Part shown: positions 37,701 to 51,500 of the stretch, in pieces
Numbering within the stretch: the stretch's first letter is position 1
How the letters are laid out: every line of letters begins with the position of its first letter
Source: Ariolimax columbianus
Taxonomy: Eukaryota; Mollusca; Gastropoda; Stylommatophora; Arionidae
Direction of reading: 5' to 3'
Length of the DNA stretch: 64,000 bases
Assembly: GCA_036924085.1 (NCBI GenBank)
Contig: JAVGWX010000003.1
Coordinates: 127,158,974-127,222,973 of the forward strand
The notes under the pieces: generated by a model
Database searches by the model: none
Told to the model about the DNA's origin: nothing
Seen by the model: the letters and a program-made list of their open reading frames with translations, nothing else
Made by a program: the position numbers and the translations under genes

Positions 37701-40700
37701 GATCTTTACTGTTTGCTTTGTACAAATTCTGATTGTCAAAAGTCATCTATGAGAAAAGGAAGCCAAAAATTGTTTCTATTTATTTTATGTACATTTCCTT
37801 AATAAGTTCAATCATTGTCAATAATAATTAAGATATGTTTTTTCACCACTGATGCTTAATGTTACTGTTTTTGTGTGTGTATAGGAGCCGGCAGAGATCT
37901 TACATATACTCTGGTTTGCTTGCTAGTGCCCAACTCTTCTTTATGCTGTCCTGGCAGGTGAGTATATATGTATTAAGAATCAAGACTGCTAAGTGTCATT
38001 TTCCTTGTGCTTTTCTTTCTTTTTCCTGAACGAGACCCTGATTCCACAACGTTTTTGGTTTGCCCGATCATTGTATTATCACATGTACCAACTTGAGACT
38101 GGTGTAAATTTAGTTGTATAAAATGAATATTCACCATTTTAATCCGACTGTCCTTTACTCAGGAGAACAGAATAGGGTCACTGCATTTTAATATTCATGT
38201 CATAAAAGGTGGCTAAGTAAGGCCATTCTTGGAGCTGTCAACCTCTTCAGGTACACATTGATAGAAACTACGTCTTCATGAGCACATAGATGTTTTGATA
38301 CAAATTTCTTACAAGGAGGTCACCTGCAGTTGTGGCCCCTTTTTCTCACTAGAATGATCAAGAACATTAATGAAACTTTCTGCACTGCATACTTTTCTTC
38401 ACCCTTATCACCTTTGGGTACATATGCCATCAGCCAACTCTCTCCAATCAAGCATGTCCAGTGCTATTTTCTCCAAACTCTTTCCAGCTGCTCCCAATTT
38501 CTCTTGTTACGGTCTCCTCTCACACTATAATTCATTGACCATTACAGTTTTATAGCAAGCACCAACCATTTTCATAGAATTTGTTCTTGCCATTTCTTGG
38601 AGCGATTTGTTTCATGACACGGATCAAACTTTTTGCATTTACGTCTGAAGCTACAACTTTTGCTCTAAACTGATTTTTGTCCTACATGTGACAATATTAC
38701 TATAAGTGACAATTTTAAAAGTATACTGTTAATCTATTGTGGTTTCAAATGGGACTGTTAGCTTCATTATTCTAATCTTACGTGATGATGAGATATACAT
38801 CTTTATGTTTGGTCTCCTTTGAGTTTTTAATGGATGTTTGGTATGTTACTTAGGATAACGAGGGGCAAAGGTAAACATCAGAGAGATACAACATACTGAC
38901 CAAGACCCCACCTTACGTTCACATCATGCAATCAGAAATCAGACTGTGTTCCAGCAGCCTAGCCAGCGAGGTGGAGATCTACACTGCAATTTCCATAGTC
39001 GTGAGTCTACTGAGAAGCCTTGCATTAAACTACAGCGAGGAGGGCCTGGGTCCATTTTCTTCAGTGTACCTTAGGATATAAGAGGAGTCACTAGAACCAG
39101 CTATCAGAGAAGATTCATCAAGAGTGATCAACAGAGTTTAGAATAACAAAAATAATAAAGACAGCTTAGTAACTCTGCTGCTTTCCCACTATTTGCAAAA
39201 TCAATGATTTTTGGTAATCGAGTGTTAGTTGGCTTGGCTTCGTTCGTTCTCAATCTCCCGCTACCAAACCCTGATACGGGCCTAAGTAGCAGAATGTAGT
39301 CCAGAGAACGGAATGCATTGTGTCGTAGTTTACAGCTTGACTGTAATATTTGCACCTTTTGGTCCAACACATCTGACTTCAGCAAGCATATTTTGAGTAC
39401 CGGGTTAGCATTCCCTCTTCGATCACTTCTCCTTAGCCAGTCTGCTCTGTTGCAGCCTGTTATTCAGGATCACCACGTGGAGGTGTAGAAGGTGTCTTGG
39501 CAGCTCTGGTTCGTTGGTCCTGACGCTAGCAGTCAGCTATGGGTCACTGACTACTGCAGCTCATGCGCTGCTCAGCATCTTGAACCCGAGTGTTAGTTGA
39601 TTGGAATGTTCAGATCATTCTGCTTTCAGACAGATATATTTTGACACTGAGACTAGTTTTTAGATTGTCTTTAATGTTGTTTTATGGGATGAAGTAGCTG
39701 GCACCAAAGACAACCTTCTGGTTAATACAAAATTTGCTTCTCACTGCAAAGGTACAAAGTTTGCTCAGATGTAGCAAAACACTCTATGCTACACAGCTGT
39801 AAATGGGTACCTGGTTTACAGTTGTTAAAGACAAGACTGCAGGAATGGAAACTGATTACCCCTTCTATAAAAATAATACCTGTAGCCTAGTACAATAAAG
39901 CTTCTAACACTTTAGCGTCAATGGCATTGTATACTATGGAAATATCTTGACTTCTATAACAGTGCTGGAAGGTTAGTAAAAAAGTAAAAGGTTGGAAGGT
40001 TGCAGTGGGTCTATTCTTCCCATCTGCACTGGAACTATGTGGATGATCATTCCAGAAAAGACAAATCAAAACTATCAATGAAAAAACAACTCTATAGTCC
40101 ATGAGTAGAGTAATTTCTATAGATATATGTGGTGATATTTCTATAGAAAGACACTGCTGTATGTGTATTGTTGAAAGTCTCTAAATATTTCTCTGTTATG
40201 TATTCAATATATAAAAAAATCCTAGCAAATTGATATAGTTTCTTACATCTTTACATTTCATCCTAACATAATATTAACCCTTTGAAACCTGGTCACCTGG
40301 CCTGTAAAACCCCACTCCCCTGGGCTCCTGAAGAAAAAAAAGCCAAAAATGGAACACCTGAACAAAACTAGATACAATGACAAAACTAAGTGATGTGTTT
40401 CAATTATTTTATCTCAAACAGACTGACCTGATCATTTACAATATTCCTGCTTATTATGCCAGTCCTCCCAGCATGTAGACCCATCCTTTAGGCACAGATA
40501 AGTTTCACAATGTTTACACCAAAAGTTTGTCCTGACTTGTTTGAATGGTCTGTCTTTTTAATCTTGACAGCTTGTTCCATTGTTAGTCTTTTAGAACGGA
40601 CATTCAGTGGTTTTCTGCATGTCTTTTCATCGTGAAAATATTGTAAAAATGTGTCGCAATGTAATCAGTTCATGCGCGCCACCATTTTGAAGTAACATTC

Positions 40701-43700
40701 CGGAAGATGTGTGCAAATTCTGCCGCGTCTATCCATACTATATCCGTTCTTGGAAGATACGTGTGTTCTACCGCCAAACCGTTGACTCGGGGCGCGAGTT
40801 ATGTACACACACACCGATTCATGGGGTTCACGGGTTCAAAGGGTTAATGTATATTTTACTTAAACAATAATAACATTACAACAGTTTTATTAACACGATA
40901 TGGATTGATATAATTTGACTTGCACTCAACATTTAGCTCTCTTCATCATTCCTTGACAGCCTGTGACAGTGAGCACACCATATTCTTACCCATACGTTAA
41001 ACAAAATTGATTTTAGAGTTTTCTATAGCGTTAATGTTGCCATATGTTTGACTTAGTTCACTGTTTTTATTTGTGCTGTTTTTGTCCAGTTTTTTAATAA
41101 AACTTTTAAAATCAGAAGCTGCAGCATATGAATCTTACTGTTCTATGTAGGACTAGCTGGATTTTAACCTTAATTTTTTTTTTTTCACGCTAGTATTCTT
41201 TAAATTCTAGATAATTTTATCTTTTATATTTTATTTTGCAATGATATTCTTGAAATTCACTTTCTTTTTCAGTTTGCCCAGTTTGCTTTACTTACTCAGA
41301 TACTAGCTGTACTTGGTGCATACATTCTTCAGTTTATCTCACCTGCAACTTTCAAAGTCATTCTGCTGGGACAGACTGTAAGCATAGCAGATATTATTGT
41401 TTCGATTAAATGCACTCAATGTAATAAAATGTTTAATAACTCTGGTATGCACAACTATAAAATAGAGGTAAAGATAGTTCTTTAAATATAGCAGTGGTAA
41501 GAATGATAAGGTTTGCAGTGGAACTGGAAATTAAATGATGATAAGTCACATCAACAACAAGCTTGGCTCAGTAACCACATGAGCAGGCACAAATGAAAAA
41601 AACAAACCTACTCTACAAAATAAAAAGGTCCTCATTTGGGACAAAGAACAGAAGAAATTAAAATAATTCACTTATTATAACGGCAACGATGTTGTGAACA
41701 AAAAAATGTAATACTTATCTTTTCCATTGACGAACACAAATCACCACCATTTGGTATGTACTGAGGCAAAATATAAACAAACAGACATGGAAGTGGCATA
41801 ATAAATGGCTTAGAGAGAGAGCGTAAAGGTGCACCATACTAGAATAAGTGGACTGGACAGAATACAATAGATACATGTGTAGATATTTGATCCTATAGAT
41901 ACATGTGTAGATGTTTGATCCTATAGATACATGTGTAGATGTTTATCCTATAGATACATGTGTAGATGTTTGATCCTATAGGTACATGTGTAGATGTTTG
42001 ATCCTATAGATACATGTGTAGATGTTTGATCCTATAGATACATGTGTAAATGTTTGATCCTCTAGATACATGTGTAGATGTTTGATCCTATAGGTACATG
42101 TGTAGATGTTTGATCCTATAGATACATGTGTAAATGTTTGATCATATAGATACTTGTGTAGATGTTTGATCCTATAGATACATGTGTAGATGTTTGATCC
42201 TATAGATACATGTGTAGATGTTTGATCCTATAGATACTTTCAAAGGGATGTAATTTTTGAGACTTCATTGTACAATTTCTAAGCTTTTCTGAGATTAGGT
42301 GACCAGTTTTCTGATTTGCCGTAACTAGCTGTAAATCAGGTACTTGTTTATAGCTTGGTAAACTGAAGCATGTCACAGAAGGAGTATGAAGACGGCCCTG
42401 TTGCTGTAAGAGACAGTTACTTTAACCACTCTGACACATTGATACCATTCATTACCACATAAACATAAATGACTGGTAACGTATATATTAGCTATACCAT
42501 TTCATAAATGAGAAGAAGGATCCATGCTTTTGGATATAAATGCTACAGAAGAATTTTGTGCATCTCTTATAAAGAACAAAACAAATGATTATGTAAAAGA
42601 TAAAATAACTTCTCTGGCCGGTCAACAGGAATCACTTTTGTTGGTAGTGAAATGGCATGGTTTGGGCATGTAAAGAGACAAGACTCCATCTCAAAAATAA
42701 TATTGGAGGGAACAGTTGAAAATGGATGGAGGCATATAGGACAAAGAAAGTCAGGACGAGATTTTTCCACACTTCTTTGCAGGGCTGAAGATAGAGAACT
42801 ATGGAGGACTTTGTGTGTTGATGTTTCCACCATGGCACATCTACGACCTTAACGGGTTAAGAGTTATTGATTGATTGATTAATTTCATAAATGATTATAC
42901 TTGTTTGTCTAGCTGTAACCAAGCATGCAAAATGATAAAGAGTGCTTGACAGATTGACATTAGAAAGTTGTAATACTTGTAACAAAATTTCTTTGTATTC
43001 TTATTTTTCTTTCATTCAGGTTTTCGACATTGTTCTCAATGTCTTAACTTTCTTGTATCCTTTATTTATGGCTAGCAGAACAGTCAGAACTGAAAATGGG
43101 AAATGAAAGAAATAAACCAAACGTCTCTCAGATGGAAGTTATGGTGATGTTTAGGTAATCCTGTGAGATCAATTACACTGTTTTGAAGAGGGAACAGACT
43201 TCTATCATCAGATGTTCACAACCGGGATCAAGATGCTGAGCAGCGCATGAGTTGCAGTAGTCAGCGACCCATAGGTGACTGCTAGTGTCAGAGCCAGCGA
43301 ACCAGAGCTGCCAAGACCCTTCTACACCTCCATGCGGTGATCCTGGATAATAGGCTGCAACAGAGCAGACTAGCTAAGGAGAAGGGATCGAAGAGGGAAT
43401 GCTAACCCGGTACTCATAAAATGCTTGCTGAAGTCGGATGTGTTGGACCGAAAGGTGCAAATATTACAGTCAAGCAGTAAATTACGACACAATGCATTCC
43501 GTTCTCTGGACTACATTCTCCTACTTAAGCCCTTTCAGGGTTTGGTAGCGGGAGATTAAGAGCGAACGAAGCCAAGCCAAGCCAAGATGTTCACAACCAA
43601 TGAAGTAGCATGGATTTCATGATTACACAAATAATGGGAAGTGCTGTAATAATTGTTATTACAAATTTCTTCTCAAAATCCTATAGTGCATTTAGTTATC

Positions 43701-46700
43701 AAGGCATGTTGTTTGTTATTGAGACAAATTATTACCATTATTATTATTGTTATCTATTTGTTGTCAAGTGATATGTGTGGATATTTATTGCAACAAATTG
43801 TAATTACGTTATCTTTTGTTAACAATCGAGCTAAAAGATGGAATGTTTTTTTTTGTGCTATATTTAAATTTAAAAAAACATACAGGTAGGCCTTTTATCC
43901 AGCTACATGTTACTGTTTGGAAATGAGATGTTGCTGACCTCATTCTTTGCTTGCAGTCTTATTTCTGCTTGGGTAAGTTACATTTTGTCACTTTATGCCA
44001 GGGGTCTCATACTCAAACCACCTTGACGGCCTGCATGTGGACAAATTTAATATGCCATAAGCTGCACTACAGTTTTTACTTCTTCTTTCCCATAACCTAG
44101 GAAGTCATTAGTGTATCAAAAGCTTACTGTATTATATGCATCATATCGTTGTGATGACCAACATTGGACTAGTGATGAAGTGGACGTGACTCGGTGGCAC
44201 GGCTCACAATCCAAAGGTACTGGGTTCGCTTCCCATTCATAGCAACGTCCGTTATCCTGGGGAAGCAAACCCTTAGAAAAGTTAGGAGCAAGCAGACTCT
44301 TACATAAAATGCATGCCAAAGTTGGATGCACGGGACCGACAGGTGCAAAACAAAAACATAGTACACTGCACACTGTTTTAGAGATTTGAGAAATAAGGCA
44401 AATGCAAAAAAAAAATATGCCCTCTAGAAAAAAGCCTTTTGGTATGACCTTTAATCAATTTTGCACCTCTTTCATTACCTCATCAGCTGCCTTGGGACCC
44501 ATCTGCTACACACTTTCCTATATATGAAGTCAGCATGGACAATTTTGTGCACAACGACGTGACTCATGTTTAAATCTACGACTATTTCATCAAAAGTGAC
44601 TGGTCTATTGCTACAGACTAGCTGGTTGATCTGCTGTTTCACTGTGTCAGTTGCCACGCTTGCTGGTCTCCCACTTCGCGGTTCATCAATGATGTTTTGT
44701 CTTCTGTTTTAAAATCTTTCTACCCATTCACACGCTCTCCTCTGACCCACACAACTGTCTCTATACTGAACCTTCATTCTTCTGTAGATTTCAGGTTTCA
44801 CACCCTTCGACCTCAAAAGATGAGTTATTCTTTCATGGTGCAAGTCGACAGTGGAACAATAATTTTGTACGCTATATTGTGCGAGCACATACTGCTCGAT
44901 TGTCGCACTCCCTACATGGAGTATTGCTAAAGAGTCATTTTGTGTCCTGAAATAAGATTTTTCATTGTACATACTCTCTATAATACAATTGCTGCTACTT
45001 AATGACTGTCCATCGTATACTGTCTTTTATTCTTCTTCAACTCTTGTAGTCTCTTAACACATATAAACAATAACAATCACGTCACAGGCCACAGTAAATG
45101 CCTTAGTGGGCTGCACATGATCTGGAAGCTACGAGTTTGAAACCTCTACTTTATGCTATAAGAATATTTCGTGTAAAAGGTACAATTGCACAATTTTCTT
45201 ACCACTCAAACTTCCATATCAGGAGTAAAACAACAAAATTTGATTATGTAATTTTACTGATATAATGATTTGTCTTCTTGCTCAAGTGAAGCCTAGGACC
45301 ACAGCTACAGATGCTTTGTATATAGGAAAATTGTATACAATCATTTTCAATGGCGGTTTTGATAGCAATGGTTTTACATGATAAAGTTACTAGCCCCATG
45401 CAAAAACCTAGTCACCTTTTATGACATGCTTTGAAGATTACAGTGGTACTATTTTTTACAACCCAGGTTAGAATGAAAACCAAGGCTGTGGTTTACAATG
45501 AAAGTGTCACCAGCACACTTCTATATGGTAGCAAAGCTTGGGCAACCTATGGCAAACAAGAGAACTGGCCAAACACTTTCCATCTATGGTGCCTGCGATC
45601 CATTCTTGGAATTACAAGAAGGGATAAAGTGACAAATGCATAGATCCACTCTCACACCAGTCTCACAAGCATGTACACTCTCCTTAAGCAACGATGATTT
45701 GAGAAATGAAACGACAGTGCTGCAAGAGATGGAAAACAAAAAAACTCAGTAGAGAGATACCACTCTAAGGTTACATTGTCCTTTATTTAGTCATGACTGA
45801 AACGGGCAGCTACTACTACCATATAGGTGTACAATATTATGTATAAACTGTAATTACAACCAAAATAAATATTTAAAACATGGAATTTTAGCAGTTGTTG
45901 CTTCCACAGCTTTTGACTACAGCTGACACTGTGTATCTGTCTCTCTATTATCAGGCAACTGGTTAACAGAACGTTTTGTAAGTGTTGAACAATTTTTCTG
46001 ACATCCAGATGGTTTGGTCAATTGGACAAGAAGATAATGTTGTAGACCTTAAATTTGAAGAAAAAAACAACTTATGCTTGCTTTGCTTTGCCATTTTCTT
46101 TTTCTCTTGTTCTGTGTTACTTACAAAAGAACTGTGTTGCATTTGGGATCGCGCTTTGTTGTGATGATAGTTAATGTTTCTGGAACTTTGAAAATTTTGC
46201 TATGGTTTGCTGTTGTAAATATCTTCTTCTGTTCTGGTTAATTTTTCTCGTTTTGATACTTGCTACGTGAGTCTTTGCATGCCCATCCTGAGTGTATGTT
46301 TACTGTGCAGGGATTTTAATACTTGGAGTAAGACCAGATTTTGAAAGCATATGCTGAAATTGCTGAAATTGGACCAGCCATGTCATAAAAATAGAACATG
46401 GTGTCATTACTAGAATCACTATGCTATGGACCCCAGAAGGAAGGTGAAAGCAAACCTGCCATAGAACCAAAGTGAAGGTCCTGAACCGAAGCGAAGCTGA
46501 GGCATGGAATGAAGAATTGTCATGGACTCAATGATGGGAAACGATATATTTGCTGCATTTAGAGACGTCATAAAGCTTGATGGTCACTAATCGCTTTTTT
46601 AGTGATTGACTAAAGATGTATCACAGATGGTATACAATGAAAACAGCATTGTATTAAAAATAACTGCTAATCCAACAGTGTAAGATCAGGGGATGCTGAT

Positions 46701-48486
46701 ATTGTTTATTTCACAGTAATGTTCTTTTATTTATGAGTATATAACTTGTTTGCTTCTTCTCCAGGCTACTGTTCTTTTAGAAAGCTATTTCAGAAATAAA
46801 AAAAGCTACTTTCTTATAATGGTGAGTATATAGCTGTTATTATGTAGTTTTATCATTCTGTACCATTATTATTGTTAAAGTTAAGATTAAAACGTTGCTG
46901 CATTTATAAGTTTCTTACAGTTTTCATATTAAACTGCATATTAACTTTGCTTGGTGTAAGTATTTCAGTTATTGTTGTTAAAATATTATCTTAAATTAAC
47001 ATTTAATTAACAGTTAGCATGATGTTTTATTTTCTATGTAATATGTCCTTCCTTTCATTGAACTGGGAAAACATTTTTAATATCTGAAAAATATCAGATT
47101 GCTGCCATTTGACATGCTAAATACAGATGCACATGCAATGAAATGTTCATTGAAGAAGTGTGAAACTTAGGAAACTGTCATACAACAATTTTTAGAGACA
47201 TCAGTATCCTTTAATTTTCTTATTGATGTATATTTATAGGCTTTCTATGACCTTTCAGACTTTCTTAATAGTGCATTTGATTTGGGATGATCACTGGGAT
47301 TCCTATATCATGTATAGGATGTTGTTATTGGAGCTAGTCCACACTCAACCAACTAGTTCACACATCAGGCTTTTAATATGACAAGATTTGCAATGCCATG
47401 AGTTGAAGAGTTTGCTTAACCTAGAAGGGTTAGACTGTAGTGTTAATCACCTATTAGGACATGCTCTTTGTGTGCAATGGCTTTATTTTTATCACTAACA
47501 CTCACAGAACCCTCCCAGAAACCACTGATGCATTCGATATTGATTGATTTTGCTCACTAGACCCACAGCATAAGCATCCAACGGTTATTGTTATTGTATT
47601 TATTATTTTATATCTTTATGCTGATCACAATTTGTTTTCAAAAGTAAATACTGGAAAAGTGTTCAGCTTTCCCCAAAGACTCATTATAGTAATAACATTT
47701 CCATTGTAGCTTAAGGGTATCTATTATTCTACATGCACATTTTGACAATTTTACATAATTTCTAGAACATTCTGACATTTTTCAAAAACATGATTGCCTG
47801 CCTTCACATATTAAATATAACAGATATATGTGAATATTTCCAGTTTTTCATACTATCTAGCTGTTTGATCATCACTGTTATAAAACTTAAAATGACATGT
47901 TTAATTATAAACCTAATATTCTTCATTCTTTGTAATTTTACCATTCTTCTCCACATTGTTTTATAGCTAGCTCAAGGTGTTTCTTTCATTATAATTACGC
48001 TGGCGACAAAATTTGCCATCGGAAAGCTTTTAAATTTGGAAGATGATGTAAGTGGAAACTGGTTTTGAAATATATAATATAAGAAAGGTTTATAATCACA
48101 GCACGTTTTCAAGCGTGTAACATTAAATTTATTTTGTTATAGTTCTATAATTCAAATTCACAGAATATTAACAATTGTGTAGTTCGGTGTGATGTGTATG
48201 GTTTATATAAATGTAAATATATATAGACTTTGCAGTCTTCTAAATCAGTATAAAGACGTTAACCCTTTACACCCTAACCTGCCCATTGTATGTTCTTTGG
48301 AAACCGGAAACACTACCACTATGTTCAATGCAACTGTTCATTGCTTGTTCTGTGCTGGGATAGCATTTACATCGCATAAGCAATATATGGTATATTAATA
48401 AGGCAAAGAAGTATCTCCCTGCGCTTATGAATATGTATTTCCTATTTTAAGGCTTAGGGTGTAAAGGGTTAAGTGAAGTTAAATAT

Positions 48487-48537
<51 letters not shown>

Positions 48538-51500
48538 AACACATACACACACATACACACACATTGTTGGGGTGATATATGCTGAACATTTGTCTTTAAC
48601 AGGCTCATATTGGGGAAATTTTCCGCAGTAAATTTACAGATTTCAAGAACTTTCACACAATGCTGTATACCTGTGCCAAAGAGTTTGATTTTATTGAAAC
48701 TGAGGTAATTTTGTTGAAGTATTTTTTGTTGTTGTTACATATCTCATCATTAAAAACTATCTTTAAGGTTTTTTTGTTGTGTAGATTCATATGTTTGCGT
48801 CATTGTCATCTTCCATTAATTTGTCTGTCCTGTTGCTTCTTCTTGTTTTAACTTCTGACTTAAGTCTTCCTGTTAATTTTCTTCCACATTGAATCCTTAT
48901 GTTCTTTGGTGTCAATATTATTCTTCTCCATTTCATTTTTTCATTTCAACAACCACTCTTAATTTTTCTGCTTCCATTTATTTCATACATGTCCCATTCT
49001 AAAGTTGATACACATGCTAACAGTTGATCTTCATTCTGGGTTCCCTATTGTACTTTTAATTTGTTTTATAAAGACTTCACATATGTACCAGTCTTGATTT
49101 ATGAGTCATATCCCAATGACCACAACCTGCTCTAATACTTAGATATAAGGTACTTAAAAAAGGTTGCCTTAATAACAAGAATGGAAAAGATTGGCAGTTA
49201 ACAATCAGACAGCAAAACTTTTCAGCCTTGGGTCAAGTAATCCTATCTACGATGGTTTGGTCTTGTCTGCAGAATTAAAACAGGTTACCATGACAATCAT
49301 GGGAAACCAAGATTCAGTGATCCAGACCTTCCATGAAGACCCAAAGTCTAATAGTGTGACAACACAAGACAATCCCTGAGAGATTGAGAACTAGACTGGA
49401 ACTATGCTAGAGGAGGAAAAAACAGAACAGTCAGTCTGTCTCTCTCTCTGTCTCTCTCGTTCTCTCTCAAACCTCATTATACCAGGTTAGAAAAGAAGTG
49501 ACTAAGTAAGTAAGCAATACAGACTTACCACATTTTCAGTTCCTCCACTATACTTTAGCTATTTAAGTCTGTACTAGCAGACTCATGCACAACATCTTCC
49601 TTTTAATTGAACTGTACAATATGAAAGAACTAACAGCAGTTTAAAATTAAAGGTTCTCCTGCTTCCCACCCTCCAACCTCCTCTCATCCCCACAAAACTT
49701 ACAAACATTGAGAACTATGTTAATGACTTTCATAATTATCCTGGGCAGAACCTCATATTGCAGTGCTTTGACCAAGTACCATTTTGACCTACTTATGATG
49801 ACATCACGTGATTTGGTCAGCCATTCCCTCACAACATTGGAAATACAGTCAGAAGCACATTTGAGAAATAATAACTAGTAACTTCACAGTATTGATCTAG
49901 ACTTTCAATGTTGAATGGAGATTCTAACATATATAGAGGCCACTGTTTATTTTTTTTAGACTAGGGACTCCAAACCTTTCACACTTTGGTGCACCATTGG
50001 TTGAAAGAAGATTCTAATAAAGTAAAAAAACTGAAAAGAAAGCGCACTAACCACTGGGCTACCTCGACTCCCATTTTGTAATAGTGGGACATAATAATGG
50101 TACACATTGATTAAGTGATTTATTATCACAGAGTCAGTACTGGAAGCACCAGAGTAGTATCTGATATGGAAAGAGTAAGACAACTGTAACCTTCCAAGAA
50201 TGTAATAAAACGTTTTTTATGGAACAGAAAGGAGGCACAAAATGAATGAATTATTGCTAAATCACTGCTAACTAAAATAAAAAGCAGACAGACAAGGTAT
50301 ATTGTATACATATTCATACGGGGGTTGGGGTGGAGGTGCGCCTGGAAGATCTTGTAACTATGGGAAAGATCAAGGGCAAGATAGATAAAGGAAGACATCT
50401 GAAGGCATCTGATGTGCTGAGATGCCCAAAGAACAGATTGTTGTGGAAACAATTGATTGTCAACACTACCTGACATGACAGTTAATGATGATGATGAGTA
50501 TTGGAATAACCAAGATTGAGAACAGTTAACATTGATGATTGACAAATTAAAAAAAAAAATCATTAATATATTTTCAAAATGAAACATCACTTGAAATGCG
50601 CATGCGATTTTGACTGAAATCAGTCTGGTATGACACCAAGATACCCCTGAGCTTCATTGATAGCAGAGGACATGTTTGTTACACAAGTTATTTTGTGACC
50701 AGAATTCAAGCAGTCTCTGATAATTTTTGTTGAGTTTTCCAGTGCAATGTTATCCTAGACATCCTAGACAGGAGCAGTGTTCAGACCCAGTGCGTGCGTT
50801 CAGGTCACCTAGTATGTACAGTGGCTCTTCCCCAGGACATGAATTTATAATGTTCTGTTAGGACTCATACAATTTGTCTTTCTCTATTGCAGCTCACACA
50901 ATTTCGCAATACATTTAGAAAGTTTCTTAGTAAACTGGTTGGAAATGAAATCTAGACATAACTAGTTTAATTAGTTGAGCTTTTATTTTTCAGACACTCT
51001 GGAGTTTGTTAAAGACGTTCCTAATTCCTAGTGCTCTGGTTGTATTGATTGCTGTTGCACGTCATGTAAGATAATTTTCTGTTTAATTTGTTGCTTGTGA
51101 TTTTGTGAGTCATGTGAAGCATTTGTTTCACTTGGACCAAGTGTATTGCATCTGCCATTGTAAGCCTGTATCATTGTAGGATCATCCTGATGCCATATAT
51201 TTATCCGCCACGTGACCTGCCTTGTGCCCAGAAGCCAAAGCTTCTTGAGTTCCAAGTGCACAGTGGAAGTTGAACAGATTGTATTTGCATGAGATGACCA
51301 ATAGTGTGGTAGTGATTGTGCACCCTATAATTGATCTTGTTTTATATATATATATATATATCTATAAATATGGGTGACAAAAGTATGTTGAAGACAACAG
51401 TGGAGTACTGGGCAACGATATTTAAAGAAGGACCTGAGTTAACGAAAGATCTTCTGAGACCAGGTTAGGCGCATATTGTTGCGTCAGAAGATGCCATCGT

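Noticed and set aside
41867..42237. CRISPR-like array
   Set aside because: The repeats are contiguous 28-bp satellite units with no unique spacers, in an animal intron.
43055..43885. U12-type intron from 43055 to exon 11
   Set aside because: The donor is perfect, but it leaves phase 2 while exon 11 needs phase 0, and no U12 branch-point motif is visible near 43886.
50126..50590. 154-residue minus-strand frame
   Set aside because: AT/T-rich and with no recognised motif. It ends next to the 301-bp block, has no splice support and is probably chance.
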